The notes: generated by a model from the sequence alone, not told the origin. A stretch of 15,022 bases of DNA from an uncultured Faecalibacterium sp. (GCA_934524985.1 CAKSYT010000029.1:1-15022); one strand, 5' to 3'; positions 6,751 to 13,727 are shown, counted from the first letter of the stretch. A program made the numbers and translations.

Positions 6751-8811
6751 TCAGTTCATCGGCCCGGCCTTGTCGAACATCTGCTGCACCTGCGCAGCCA
6801 GCAAAGCGTGCGCAGGGCTTTCCAGCAGCGGGTCGGCGGCCAAAAGGGCGGCGGCTTCGCTCTGGGCGGCGTGCAGGGTGCGGGTGTCGTTCATCAAATC
6901 GGCGATCTGTAAGGTGGGCAGACCATGCTGGCGGCTGCCGAAAAAGTCGCCGGGGCCGCGGGTCTCCAAGTCGTACTGCGCCACGGCAAAGCCGTCGGTG
7001 GTGGAGCAGAGAAATTTCAGCCGCTTCTGTACGGCTTCGCTGGTGTTGTCGCTGACAAGGAAGCACCAGCTCTCGGCGGCACCGCGTCCTACCCGCCCGC
7101 GCAGCTGGTGCAGGGCGCTCAAGCCGTAGCGCTCGGCGTTTTCGATCACCATCACGCTGGCGTTGGGCACGTCCACGCCCACCTCAATGACGGTGGTGGA
7201 CACCAGCGCGTCCAGCCGCCCGGCCTTGAAGTCCTCCATGACGGCGGCTTTTTCCTTGGGTTTCAGCTTGCCGTGCATCAGCCCCACCCGGCGGTCGGGC
7301 AGCAGCGCCTTGGCAATGTCCTCGTAGTAGGTCTTGACGGCGTTCAGCCCGCCGTCCGGCACATCCTCGATGGCAGGGCAGACCAGATACACTTGTCGCC
7401 CCTTGTCGATCTCGCTGTCCAGAAAGCGGTACAGGTCCTGCCGCCGCTTGCCGGTGATGCACCGGGTCTTGACCGGGGTGCGCCCGGGGGGCAGCTCGTC
7501 CAGAATGGAGATGTCCAGATCACCGTAGATCAAAAGCCCCAGTGTGCGGGGGATGGGGGTGGCGCTCATGACCAGCAGGTGCGGGTTTGCGGCTTTTTCG
7601 GCCAGTGCGCCGCGCTGACGCACCCCAAAGCGGTGCTGCTCGTCAATGACCGCCAGACCCAGCCGGGCAAACTCCACCCCTTCGCTCATCAGGGCGTGGG
7701 TGCCCACCACAAGGTCGGCTTCGTCATTGCGGATGGCGGCCAGCGTGGTGCGGCGGGCGGCGGCCTTCATGCCGCCGGTCAGCAGGGCGACCCGCATCCC
7801 GAAGGGGGCAAGCAGCCGGTTCAGCCCCTCGGCGTGCTGCGCAGCCAGAATTTCGGTAGGTGCCAGCAGTGCAGCCTGATACCCCGCCCGGATACACGCC
7901 CAGATGGCGGCAGCGGCTACCAGTGTTTTGCCGCTGCCTACATCGCCCTGCAGCAGGCGGTTCATGGCGGTATTGCCCGCCATATCGTTTAAAATCTCCT
8001 CCACTGCGCGGCGCTGCGCCCCGGTGGGGGCAAAGGGCAGGCTCTGCCAGAAAGGGGCAGGGTCGGCGCGGCGCATGGGTGCCCCGGTGGCGGCAGCACC
8101 CCGGCTGCGCATCCGTCCAATGCCCAATTGCAGCACCAGCAGTTCTTCGTAAATGAGCCGCCGCCGCGCCGCTGCGGCCTGTTCCTCGGTGGCAGGGCAG
8201 TGGATGGCGCGCACCGCCTCGGCTTTGGGGAGCAGACGGTATTTTTGCAGCATCTCCGGGGGCAGCGGGTCGGGCAGCAGCTCCGCGTGGGGCAAAAGCT
8301 GCCGGATGCAGCGGGAGATGACGCTGCTGGTAAGCCCTTCGGTCTGGGGATAAACGGCTTCAAAGGGCGCAGCCTGTATCTGCTCGGCGGTGCGCACCTG
8401 CGGGTTGACCATCTGGCGGCGCAGCATCCCGCCGGTGACGATGCCCTGAAAATAGTATTTCTGCCCCAGCTGCAATTTCTGGGTGGCATAGGGGTTGTTG
8501 AACCATGTGATCTCCAGACTGGCTACGTCGTCCCCAGCAGTGATGCGCTCCATCCGCCGCCCGCCCGGCAGAATGCGCCCGCCGGGCTTTGCAAACACTT
8601 CGGCCTTTACCACGCATTCGGTGTCGGCGGGAGCCTCCGCGATGGAGTAGGGCTTGGAAAAGTCGATGTACCGCCGAGGGTAGTGGCACAGCAGGTCTGC
8701 CAGCGTCACGATGCCCAGCTTCTCGAACCGCTCTGCGGTCTTGGGACCGACCCCTTTCAGGTAGCGCACCGGAGTGTCCGGCGTTAAGGTAGTGCGGTTT
8801 TCGGTGGGCAT
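6751..8811 (-). CDS. recG: ATP-dependent DNA helicase RecG
   Basis: A 686-residue superfamily 2 helicase that regresses stalled replication forks and branch-migrates Holliday junctions; it acts on the nucleoid. Order seen: an N-terminal helix-hairpin-helix-like start (PVRYLKGVGPKTAERFEKLGI, 14-34), the OB-fold wedge domain (about 60-150), Walker A GDVGSGKT (289-296), the DEQHRFG box (390-396), SATPIPRTL (416-424), then VIEVGVDVPNASVMVIENAERYGLSALHQLRGRVGRG (541-577), which is helicase motif V plus the arginine-finger motif VI. The conserved TRGPGDFFGSRQHG region (617-630) follows. Length is normal for RecG. Start ATG 8811 has AAAGGAG ten bases upstream. It is transcribed alone, divergently from the GNAT gene, from a good promoter. 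Confidence 0.97.
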   Translation of the reverse strand: MPTENRTTLTPDTPVRYLKGVGPKTAERFEKLGIVTLADLLCHYPRRYIDFSKPYSIAEAPADTECVVKAEVFAKPGGRILPGGRRMERITAGDDVASLEITWFNNPYATQKLQLGQKYYFQGIVTGGMLRRQMVNPQVRTAEQIQAAPFEAVYPQTEGLTSSVISRCIRQLLPHAELLPDPLPPEMLQKYRLLPKAEAVRAIHCPATEEQAAAARRRLIYEELLVLQLGIGRMRSRGAAATGAPMRRADPAPFWQSLPFAPTGAQRRAVEEILNDMAGNTAMNRLLQGDVGSGKTLVAAAAIWACIRAGYQAALLAPTEILAAQHAEGLNRLLAPFGMRVALLTGGMKAAARRTTLAAIRNDEADLVVGTHALMSEGVEFARLGLAVIDEQHRFGVRQRGALAEKAANPHLLVMSATPIPRTLGLLIYGDLDISILDELPPGRTPVKTRCITGKRRQDLYRFLDSEIDKGRQVYLVCPAIEDVPDGGLNAVKTYYEDIAKALLPDRRVGLMHGKLKPKEKAAVMEDFKAGRLDALVSTTVIEVGVDVPNASVMVIENAERYGLSALHQLRGRVGRGAAESWCFLVSDNTSEAVQKRLKFLCSTTDGFAVAQYDLETRGPGDFFGSRQHGLPTLQIADLMNDTRTLHAAQSEAAALLAADPLLESPAHALLAAQVQQMFDKAGPMN

Positions 8812-8845
8812 GGCGTTTCAGCTCCTTTCCAAGCGTAGTATAGCC

Positions 8846-8874
8846 ATTGTAACACGGACGGAGAACAGATGCAA
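8846..8874 (-). promoter_or_regulatory. recG promoter
   Basis: Read on the minus strand: -35 TTGCAT (8874-8869), 17-base spacer, extended -10 TGT-TACAAT (hexamer 8851-8846). Its -35 lies only five bases from the -35 of the divergent GNAT promoter, so the two polymerases should compete for space. Confidence 0.65.
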
Positions 8875-8879
8875 ACACT

Positions 8880-8908
8880 TTGCCTTTGCGCGGCAGCTGT
8901 GGTACACT
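8880..8908 (+). promoter_or_regulatory. promoter of the GNAT acetyltransferase gene
   Basis: TTGCCT (8880-8885), 17-base spacer, extended -10 TGG-TACACT (hexamer 8903-8908). Transcription should start near 8915, shortly before the ribosome site. Confidence 0.6.
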
Positions 8909-8938
8909 GAATAGAAAAAAGAGAAGAGGGGAGATACC

Positions 8939-9454
8939 ATGGAAATTCGCAAAGCGACTATGGAGGATTTACAGGCCATTGCCGCCGTGGAGGCGGCCTG
9001 TTTTCCGGCAGCGGAGGCCGCCACGGCAGAAGAATTTGCTGGGCGGCTGGCACACTATGCCGGCCATTTCTGGCTGTTATTTGAGGAGGGAGAACTGGTA
9101 GCCTTTGTGGACGGCTTTTGCACCGACACGCCCGACCTGACCGATGAGATGTACGCAGATGCCGCCCTGCATGATGAAAACGGCGCATGGCAGATGATCT
9201 TTGGGGTGAACACCCTCCCGCGCTGCCGCCGCCGGGGCTATGCCGGGCTGCTGCTGCAAAGAGCCATTGCAGATGCCCGTGCGCAGGGGCGCAAGGGGCT
9301 TGTGCTGACTTGCAAGGAAAAGCTTTTGCACTATTACGCAAAGTTTGGCTTTGTGAACGAGGGCGTTTCCGCTTCCACCCACGGCGGAGTGGTGTGGTAT
9401 CAGATGCGGTTGGACATCTCATACGGGAACACCTTTCAGGCTAAAAAGGCGTGA
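8939..9454 (+). CDS. GNAT family N-acetyltransferase
   Basis: A 171-residue acetyl-CoA-dependent transferase. The fold is recognisable from the start MEIRKATMEDLQAIAAVEAACFP (strand 1 and helix 1), the central LLFEEGELVAFVDGF strands, and motif A IFGVNTLPRCRRRGYAGLLLQRAI. There the R-R-G-Y-A turn binds the pyrophosphate of acetyl-CoA. Then come KGLVLTCKEKLLHYYAKFGFVNEG, the usual motif-B ending (YAKFGF). The pattern, with a long insert DTPDLTDEMYADAALHDENG before motif A, recalls the arylalkylamine/serotonin N-acetyltransferase-like branch. The substrate (amine, amino acid or antibiotic) cannot be told. ATG 8939 follows a GAGGGGAG ribosome site. It is monocistronic and ends at a bidirectional terminator. 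Confidence 0.85.
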   Translation: MEIRKATMEDLQAIAAVEAACFPAAEAATAEEFAGRLAHYAGHFWLLFEEGELVAFVDGFCTDTPDLTDEMYADAALHDENGAWQMIFGVNTLPRCRRRGYAGLLLQRAIADARAQGRKGLVLTCKEKLLHYYAKFGFVNEGVSASTHGGVVWYQMRLDISYGNTFQAKKA

Positions 9455-9489
9455 GCCTTTGCTGCTGAGGGATAAAAACATAGAATAAC

Positions 9490-9534
9490 AAAAAAGTCTG
9501 AACTAGGGCATCAGCCACCGGTTCAGACTTTTTT
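9490..9534. terminator. bidirectional terminator
   Basis: AAAAAAGTCTGAAC (9490-9503) pairs perfectly with GTTCAGACTTTTTT (9521-9534) across a 17-base loop. The A-run and T-run on the two sides let it end both the GNAT transcript (plus) and the isomerase transcript (minus, stop at 9589). Confidence 0.85.
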
Positions 9535-9588
9535 CATACCATGAAACCACAGCCTGCTGCGGACAGCAGCGTGCGGTTTAGTTTGTTG

Positions 9589-10437
9589 TCAGCACTCGTT
9601 GTACTGTTTTTGCAGATATTGCAGGCACTGGACGGCGTTTTCCGGGGTGGTGTTCTCCAAGGTGGCGAACACATAGGGCTTCTGCTCTTTGGCGAACCGC
9701 AGAATGGTGCGGTAATCGCCCATGCCGCCCTGCCCGGCACCGGTGGCAGCCAGCTGCCCGCCGGCATCCTGCCGCAAAAAGTCCTTGAAGTGGATCATGG
9801 CCACATCCTTGCCCAGCAGCTCGATGGCCTCGGCGAACACTTCCTCCCGGCGGTCCACGTTTTCCATGTTCAAAAGGTTCACCGGGTCCAGCAAAATTTG
9901 CAGATTGGGGCTGCCGATCTCGTCCAGCACGGTGCGGGCGCGGCGGGCGTCATACACGATATGCTTGACCACCGGCTCAATGGCAATGGTCACGCCGTAC
10001 TGCTCGGCGCAGCGCACCACCGGTTTGAAGTTCTTGATAAAGGTGGCAAGAGCGGCATCGCTGCGGCACTCCGGGCAGAACTTGTACTCTGCGTTGGGCG
10101 CACCGGTCTCGGTGCCCACCATGCCGCAGCCCAGCAGGCTGGCAAAGCGGATGTGAGCGTAGTACTTTTCCTGAATGGCGTGCAGGGCATCCGCATCCGG
10201 GTGCGCCAGATTCAGGTAGTTGCCCAGCACTGCGATGTCCAGCTCATTTTTGGCAAACAGGCGGCGCAGATAGGCCGCGTAGCCGGGGGTGAGGGCAGAG
10301 GGGGTGTTGGGCACCTCCTTCAGGGACTTGCTCAGTGCCAGATGTACGCAGAAAAAGCCCTTCTGGTGCACCAGCGGCAGCACCTGTTCAATGGGCAGCT
10401 TTTCCGCGTCGTGCAGACGCAGACCGAATTGGATCAT
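9589..10437 (-). CDS. sugar phosphate isomerase/epimerase-like protein (xylose isomerase-like TIM barrel)
   Basis: A 282-residue TIM-barrel protein of the AP-endonuclease-2/xylose-isomerase-like family, which includes many sugar isomerases, epimerases and dehydratases. The four expected metal-binding residues sit at strand ends: Glu154 in IAIEPV, Asp184 in LLDPVNL, His216 in MIHFKDF and Glu261 in ATLENT. The start is ATG 10437, preceded by AAAGGAGG about eight bases away. An in-frame ATG at 10485 lies upstream of the -10 and was rejected. A Cys pair in KFCPECRSD (120-128) is unusual and could bind an extra metal or be incidental. No sugar transporter or kinase is adjacent, so the pathway is not evident. 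A 13-base-spaced inverted repeat flanks its -10 and suggests local repression. Confidence 0.78.
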   Translation of the reverse strand: MIQFGLRLHDAEKLPIEQVLPLVHQKGFFCVHLALSKSLKEVPNTPSALTPGYAAYLRRLFAKNELDIAVLGNYLNLAHPDADALHAIQEKYYAHIRFASLLGCGMVGTETGAPNAEYKFCPECRSDAALATFIKNFKPVVRCAEQYGVTIAIEPVVKHIVYDARRARTVLDEIGSPNLQILLDPVNLLNMENVDRREEVFAEAIELLGKDVAMIHFKDFLRQDAGGQLAATGAGQGGMGDYRTILRFAKEQKPYVFATLENTTPENAVQCLQYLQKQYNEC

Positions 10438-10462
10438 GCTTGGTTCCTCCTTTGGTTTGGGT

Positions 10463-10491
10463 GCGTTTTTACCATTATACACCAAAAACGC
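10463..10491 (-). promoter_or_regulatory. promoter -10 of the isomerase gene, enclosed by an 8-bp inverted repeat
   Basis: On the minus strand TATAAT (10479-10474) lies 37 bases upstream of ATG 10437. It is enclosed by GCGTTTTT (10463-10470) and AAAAACGC (10484-10491), perfect 8-bp arms 13 bases apart. No good -35 is seen, which fits an activated or tightly repressed promoter. The arms could bind a dimeric repressor; the regulator is unknown. Confidence 0.45.
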
Positions 10492-10568
10492 CCGCGGGGG
10501 AACACCTTAAACCCTTTTAGCAAGTGCTGCTTGTCACTCTGGGCAGTACCCGGCAGCGCAGGCTTCAC

Positions 10569-10635
10569 AGAAGTGTGTTAAGAAGTGTGTTATAAAGAAG
10601 ATAAAATACGGGTTTGTTAGCTTGTTTGTTAGATT
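10569..10635. repeat. two pairs of 12-base tandem direct repeats
   Basis: AGAAGTGTGTTA occurs twice in tandem (10569-10580, 10581-10592). A second 12-base unit, GTTTGTTAGCTT/GTTTGTTAGATT, is repeated with one mismatch (10612-10623, 10624-10635). Both have the same period and lie between the isomerase promoter and the tRNA-Thr terminator. No gene is supported from 10492 to 10675. The function of the repeats is unknown. Confidence 0.6.
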
Positions 10636-10675
10636 ATGCCATCCTTTCCAGGCATTTTGCAACGCATATAAAAGC

Positions 10676-10723
10676 AAAAATCCCACGATACACGCCGCCA
10701 TTTTGGCAGTATATCGTGGGATT
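10676..10723 (-). terminator. tRNA-Thr transcript terminator
   Basis: On the minus strand, AATCCCACGATA and TATCGTGGGATT form a long stem, with an internal TGCC/GGCG region nearer the loop, followed by a run of Ts (10680-10676). It starts about six bases after the encoded CCA of the tRNA. Confidence 0.85.
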
Positions 10724-10728
10724 TCTCT

Positions 10729-10803
10729 TGGAGCTGGTGACAGGAGTTGAACCTGCAACCCACTGATTACAAATCAGTTGCGCTGCCATTGCGCCACACC
10801 AGC
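10729..10803 (-). tRNA. tRNA-Thr, anticodon UGU
   Basis: A complete cloverleaf on the minus strand. Acceptor GCTGGTG (10803-10797) pairs with CACCAGC (10739-10733). The D-arm region is GCGCAATGGCAGCGC. The anticodon stem ACTGA/TCAGT encloses the loop TTTGTAA, so the anticodon is TGT, reading ACA (Thr). The T-arm is GCAGG-TTCAACT-CCTGT, with one G-U. The discriminator base is U (10732) and CCA is encoded at 10731-10729. The gene stands alone between its own promoter and terminator. Confidence 0.95.
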
Positions 10804-10818
10804 AAAGGTTACTAGGAT

Positions 10819-10847
10819 AGTATAACACAGGCACGGCCATTTGGCAA
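10819..10847 (-). promoter_or_regulatory. tRNA-Thr promoter
   Basis: On the minus strand: -35 TTGCCA (10847-10842), 17-base spacer, extended -10 TGT-TATACT (hexamer 10824-10819), 16 bases before the first tRNA base. Confidence 0.75.
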
Positions 10848-10949
10848 GGATTGTTTTTTGCGGGGGATAATAATCCCTAAAAACAGACAAAAATAACAGA
10901 AAACGATACACAAGTATAAAAATATGCTACAAATTTAAACAATTTTACA

Positions 10950-10967
10950 TTGCAAATTTTTTGACAA
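10950..10967. promoter_or_regulatory. candidate Rex (redox-sensing repressor) operator
   Basis: TTGCAAATTTTTTGACAA (10950-10967) matches 11 of the 14 specified positions of the clostridial Rex site TTGTTAANNNNTTAACAA as I remember it. It also sits inside a wider palindrome, ACATTG...CAATGT (10947-10970). It covers the -35 and most of the spacer, where a repressor would block polymerase. Rex, known to respond to NADH/NAD+, commonly controls alcohol dehydrogenases in Clostridia. Sequence match seen; regulation inferred. Confidence 0.5.
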
Positions 10968-10978
10968 TGTGCTATGCT
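10950..10978 (+). promoter_or_regulatory. promoter of the FucO-type alcohol dehydrogenase gene, AT-rich upstream
   Basis: -35 TTGCAA (10950-10955), 17-base spacer, extended -10 TGC-TATGCT (hexamer 10973-10978). The stretch from about 10880 to 10949 is strongly A/T-rich with A and T tracts, as in UP-elements. This agrees with the gene's codon bias toward high expression. Confidence 0.65.
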
Positions 10979-10993
10979 GAAACGTAGAGAAGC

Positions 10994-11010
10994 GCCGCCG
11001 GAAAGGCGGC
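10994..11010 (+). other. 5'-proximal mRNA hairpin of the alcohol dehydrogenase transcript
   Basis: GCCGCC (10994-10999), loop GGAAA, GGCGGC (11005-11010) form a perfect 6-bp GC stem. It begins about nine bases after the expected transcription start (~10985) and lies well upstream of the ribosome site GGAGG (11024-11028). Such hairpins near the 5' end often protect mRNAs from decay; that role is inferred. Confidence 0.45.
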
Positions 11011-11037
11011 TGCAAACAGATTTGGAGGATTTGTATT

Positions 11038-12186
11038 ATGGCTGACCGCATTGTTCTGAATACCATCTCCTACCACGGCCACGGTGCTATCGAGAACATC
11101 GTTCCCGAACTGACCGCCCGCGGCTACAAGAAGGCTTTCGTCTGCTCCGACCCCGACCTGATCAAGTTCGGCGTTACCAAAAAGGTCACCGACCTGCTGG
11201 ATGCTGCAAACTTTGCCTACGCTGTTTACAGCGAGATCAAGCCCAACCCCACCATCGCCAACGTACAGGACGGCGTGGCTGCCTTTAAGGCTGCCGAGGC
11301 TGACTGCATCGTGACCATCGGCGGCGGCTCCTCCATGGATACCGCAAAGGCCATCGGCATCATCATCAATAACCCGGAGTTTGCGGACGTTCGCTCTCTG
11401 GAAGGTGTTGCTCCCACCAAGAAGCATGCCGTGTTCACCATTGCAGTGCCCACCACCGCCGGTACTGCTGCCGAGGTCACCATCAACTACGTTATCACCG
11501 ATGTGGAGAAGAAGCGCAAGTTCGTCTGCGTGGACACCAACGATATCCCCGAGATCGCTGTGGTCGACCCCGATATGATGTCCTCCATGCCCAAGGGTCT
11601 GACCGCCGCTACCGGTATGGATGCTCTGACCCACGCTATCGAGGGCTACATCACCAAGGGTCACTGCGTCATCTCTGATATGTTCCATCTGGAAGCCATC
11701 AAGCTGATCAGCCAGAGCCTGCGCGGCGCTGTGCAGAACACCCCGGAGGGCCGCGAGGGCATGGCTCTGGGCCAGTACATTGCCGGTATGGGCTTCTCCA
11801 ACGTGGGTCTGGGCATCGTGCACTCCATGGCACACGGTCTGTCTGCCCTGTATGACACCCCGCACGGTGTGGCCTGCGCCATTCTGCTGCCGGTGGGTCT
11901 GGAGTACAACAAGAGCGTTGCCGGTGAGCGTTACCGCGCCGTTGGCAAGGCGATGGGCGTTATGGGCATCGACGAGATGAACGACGTGGAAGCCGCTGAC
12001 GCTACCATCGCCGCCGTCAAGCAGCTGAGCGCAGACGTGGGCATCCCCGCAAACCTGCATGGCATCCTGAAGGAAGAGGACATCCAGTTCCTCGCCGAGT
12101 CTGCTTTTGCAGACGCCTGCCGCCCCGGCAACCCCCGCGACACCAGCGTGGAGGAGATCGTGGAGCTGTATAAGAGCCAGCTGTAA
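11038..12186 (+). CDS. fucO: iron-dependent alcohol dehydrogenase, lactaldehyde reductase (FucO) type
   Basis: A 382-residue group III (Fe-ADH) NAD(P)-dependent dehydrogenase. FucO reduces lactaldehyde to 1,2-propanediol in fucose/rhamnose fermentation and also acts on other short aldehydes. Likeness to E. coli FucO is high along the whole length: NNPEFADVRSLEG (111-123), PTTAGTAAEVTINYVITD (138-155), GQYIAGMGFSNVGLG (245-259). GGGSSMD (95-101) binds the cofactor. The four metal ligands are present: Asp195, His199, His262 and His276. Start ATG 11038 lies nine bases after GGAGG. Codon use is markedly cleaner than in its neighbours (mostly CTG, AAG, GAG, ATC, GTT), a mark of high expression. 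It is monocistronic, with a strong promoter, a Rex-like operator and a strong terminator. No fuc or rha genes are adjacent, so a general role in NADH recycling is possible; substrate preference is unproven. Confidence 0.9.
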   Translation: MADRIVLNTISYHGHGAIENIVPELTARGYKKAFVCSDPDLIKFGVTKKVTDLLDAANFAYAVYSEIKPNPTIANVQDGVAAFKAAEADCIVTIGGGSSMDTAKAIGIIINNPEFADVRSLEGVAPTKKHAVFTIAVPTTAGTAAEVTINYVITDVEKKRKFVCVDTNDIPEIAVVDPDMMSSMPKGLTAATGMDALTHAIEGYITKGHCVISDMFHLEAIKLISQSLRGAVQNTPEGREGMALGQYIAGMGFSNVGLGIVHSMAHGLSALYDTPHGVACAILLPVGLEYNKSVAGERYRAVGKAMGVMGIDEMNDVEAADATIAAVKQLSADVGIPANLHGILKEEDIQFLAESAFADACRPGNPRDTSVEEIVELYKSQL

Positions 12187-12205
12187 GCTGTAAAAAGAAA
12201 CTCCG

Positions 12206-12242
12206 AGAGCCGCTGCACCGTGCTTGTGCAGCGGCTCTTTTT
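12206..12242 (+). terminator. intrinsic terminator of the alcohol dehydrogenase gene
   Basis: AGAGCCGCTGCAC (12206-12218), 7-base loop and GTGCAGCGGCTCT (12226-12238) form a perfect 13-bp stem ending in a run of Ts to 12242. Confidence 0.93.
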
Positions 12243-12305
12243 GGTGGGAATGATGCGTTCGTAAAAGGAGATCCCACGCAGATTGTAACATTTTTCCGCC
12301 GCCCC

Positions 12306-12334
12306 TTGTATAAACCGGCGCAAGCGAGTACAAT
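12306..12334 (+). promoter_or_regulatory. promoter of the double-CmpB-domain gene
   Basis: TTGTAT (12306-12311), 17-base spacer, -10 TACAAT (12329-12334), 33 bases before ATG 12368. Confidence 0.6.
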
Positions 12335-12367
12335 CAAAGCATAAAAACAGAAGGCGAGGAAAGCGCG

Positions 12368-13675
12368 ATGACACTGAATTTCTACACGCTGGGCGTGCTG
12401 TATCTGGTCTATTCCTTCCTTGGGTGGGTAGGGGAGACCGTGGTGGCCACCTTCCGGGGCAAGCGGTTTGCAAACCGCGGCATGGCGGCGGGGCCGTTCT
12501 GCTTTGTGTACGGTACAACGGCCATCCTGATGGCAGTGGGCTTTGCAGATATGCGCACAAAGCCTGCGGCACTGTTTGTGGCCTGTATGCTCACGGCTAC
12601 CGTGGTGGAGTGGCTCACGGCAAAGCTGCTGGAGCGGCTGCACAACCGCAAATGGTGGGACTACTCCGATAAAAAGTTCAACCTGAACGGCTACGTCTGC
12701 CTGCAATACTCGGTGCTGTGGGGAGCGCTGGGCATGGTGACTGTACTTTGGGGCAACGGGCTGCTGCTGCGTCTGTGCGCCCTTGTGCCGGGGTGGCTGC
12801 TGCATCCGCTGGTGTGGGTGGCGCTGGGCATCGCGGCGCTGGACCAGCTGGGCTCGGCGGTGCTGGTGGGGCGGTATGCGGCGCAGCACCCGGTGCTGGA
12901 GCAGCTGAACCAGAAGCTGGAGGAGGGCTCCGACACCCTGCGCCGCCGTATTGCCGTGTATGTGGAAAAGCGCATCCAGCGCGCCTACCCGGAGGCTGCC
13001 CGGCGGCAGCCCACGGCGGTGCAGAAAGGGGAAGCCGACTTCCTCAGCGCGGCAGACCTGCTGTGGCTGTTCGTCATCGGGGCGTTTCTGGGCGACATGG
13101 TGGAGACCGTGTTCTGCCGCCTGACCGCCGGGGTGTGGATGAGCCGTTCCAGCCTGGTGTGGGGGCCCTTCAGCGTGGTGTGGGGTCTGGCGCTGGCTAT
13201 GGCTACCGTGCTGCTGCGGCAGAATCAGGAAAAAAGCGACCGCTATCTCTTTGCCTTTGGTACGGTGCTGGGCGGCGTATATGAATATGTGTGCAGCGCC
13301 GTCACCGAGCTGTTGTTCGGCACGGTGTTCTGGGATTACAGCAAGTTCAAGTTCAATCTGGGCGGGCGCATCAACCTGCTGTACTGCTTTTTCTGGGGCA
13401 TTGCGGCGGTGCTATGGATGCGCTACGGCTACCCGCTGGTGCTCAGGCTGATGAAAAAGGTGCGCAGCCATATCCGTCCATGGATGACGGCGGCGCTGGC
13501 GGTGTTCATGGCGGTGAACATGCTCACCAGCGCGCTGGCACTGGCGCGGTACGATGCCCGCACCAGCGGCGAAGCACCCAACGGCCAGCTGGAAGTGTTC
13601 CTTGACGCGCATTTCGATAACGCCCGCATGGAGCGCATTTATCCCAACGCCAAAAAAGTGATCAAGGCAGAATAA
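12368..13675 (+). CDS. membrane protein with two tandem CmpB (putative ABC-transporter type IV) domains
   Basis: A 435-residue polytopic membrane protein of the CmpB family (Pfam 'putative ABC-transporter type IV'), whose function is not established. The family's pattern occurs twice. Copy 1 has FLGWVGETV (18-26), then GMAAGPFCFVYG and WWDYSDKKFNLNGY (96-109). Copy 2 has FLGDMVETV (240-248), then SSLVWGPFSVVWG and FWDYSKFKFNLGGR (321-334). The copies are offset by about 223-225 residues and joined by a charged linker (about 170-225) rich in Arg, Lys and Glu. The C-terminal tail after the last helix (about 395-435) is soluble. ATG 12368 follows GGCGAGGA. No ATP-binding partner gene is adjacent, so the 'ABC transporter' label should be taken lightly. 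Monocistronic. Confidence 0.78.
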   Translation: MTLNFYTLGVLYLVYSFLGWVGETVVATFRGKRFANRGMAAGPFCFVYGTTAILMAVGFADMRTKPAALFVACMLTATVVEWLTAKLLERLHNRKWWDYSDKKFNLNGYVCLQYSVLWGALGMVTVLWGNGLLLRLCALVPGWLLHPLVWVALGIAALDQLGSAVLVGRYAAQHPVLEQLNQKLEEGSDTLRRRIAVYVEKRIQRAYPEAARRQPTAVQKGEADFLSAADLLWLFVIGAFLGDMVETVFCRLTAGVWMSRSSLVWGPFSVVWGLALAMATVLLRQNQEKSDRYLFAFGTVLGGVYEYVCSAVTELLFGTVFWDYSKFKFNLGGRINLLYCFFWGIAAVLWMRYGYPLVLRLMKKVRSHIRPWMTAALAVFMAVNMLTSALALARYDARTSGEAPNGQLEVFLDAHFDNARMERIYPNAKKVIKAE

Positions 13676-13690
13676 ATCCCATTTTTCCCC

Positions 13691-13719
13691 TTGCGCTTTT
13701 GCCGGAAAACAGGTATAAT
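13691..13719 (+). promoter_or_regulatory. promoter of the riboswitch-exchanger transcript
   Basis: TTGCGC (13691-13696), 17-base spacer, consensus -10 TATAAT (13714-13719). Transcription should begin near 13726, almost exactly at the first paired base of the leader RNA. Confidence 0.7.
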
Positions 13720-13727
13720 ATTCTCTG

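Noticed and set aside
6925..7992. 355-codon open frame on the plus strand
   Set aside because: Antisense to recG, whose helicase motifs are complete on the other strand.
9541..10581. 346-codon open frame on the plus strand
   Set aside because: Antisense to the TIM-barrel isomerase; it starts within a terminator T-run and has no recognisable domain.
10534..10758. 74-codon minus-strand frame beside tRNA-Thr
   Set aside because: It overlaps the tRNA and its terminator, has no ribosome site, and its apparent short repeats come from the 12-base DNA repeats.
10961..10989. TTGACA at 10961-10966 as the -35 of fucO
   Set aside because: It is only six bases from the good -10 (10973), and the hexamer 17 bases downstream (GTAGAG) is poor. 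It fits better as part of the Rex-like palindrome.
10972..12333. 453-codon open frame on the minus strand
   Set aside because: It spans the whole fucO gene and both its promoter and terminator; Gly/His/Val-rich shadow of a codon-biased gene.
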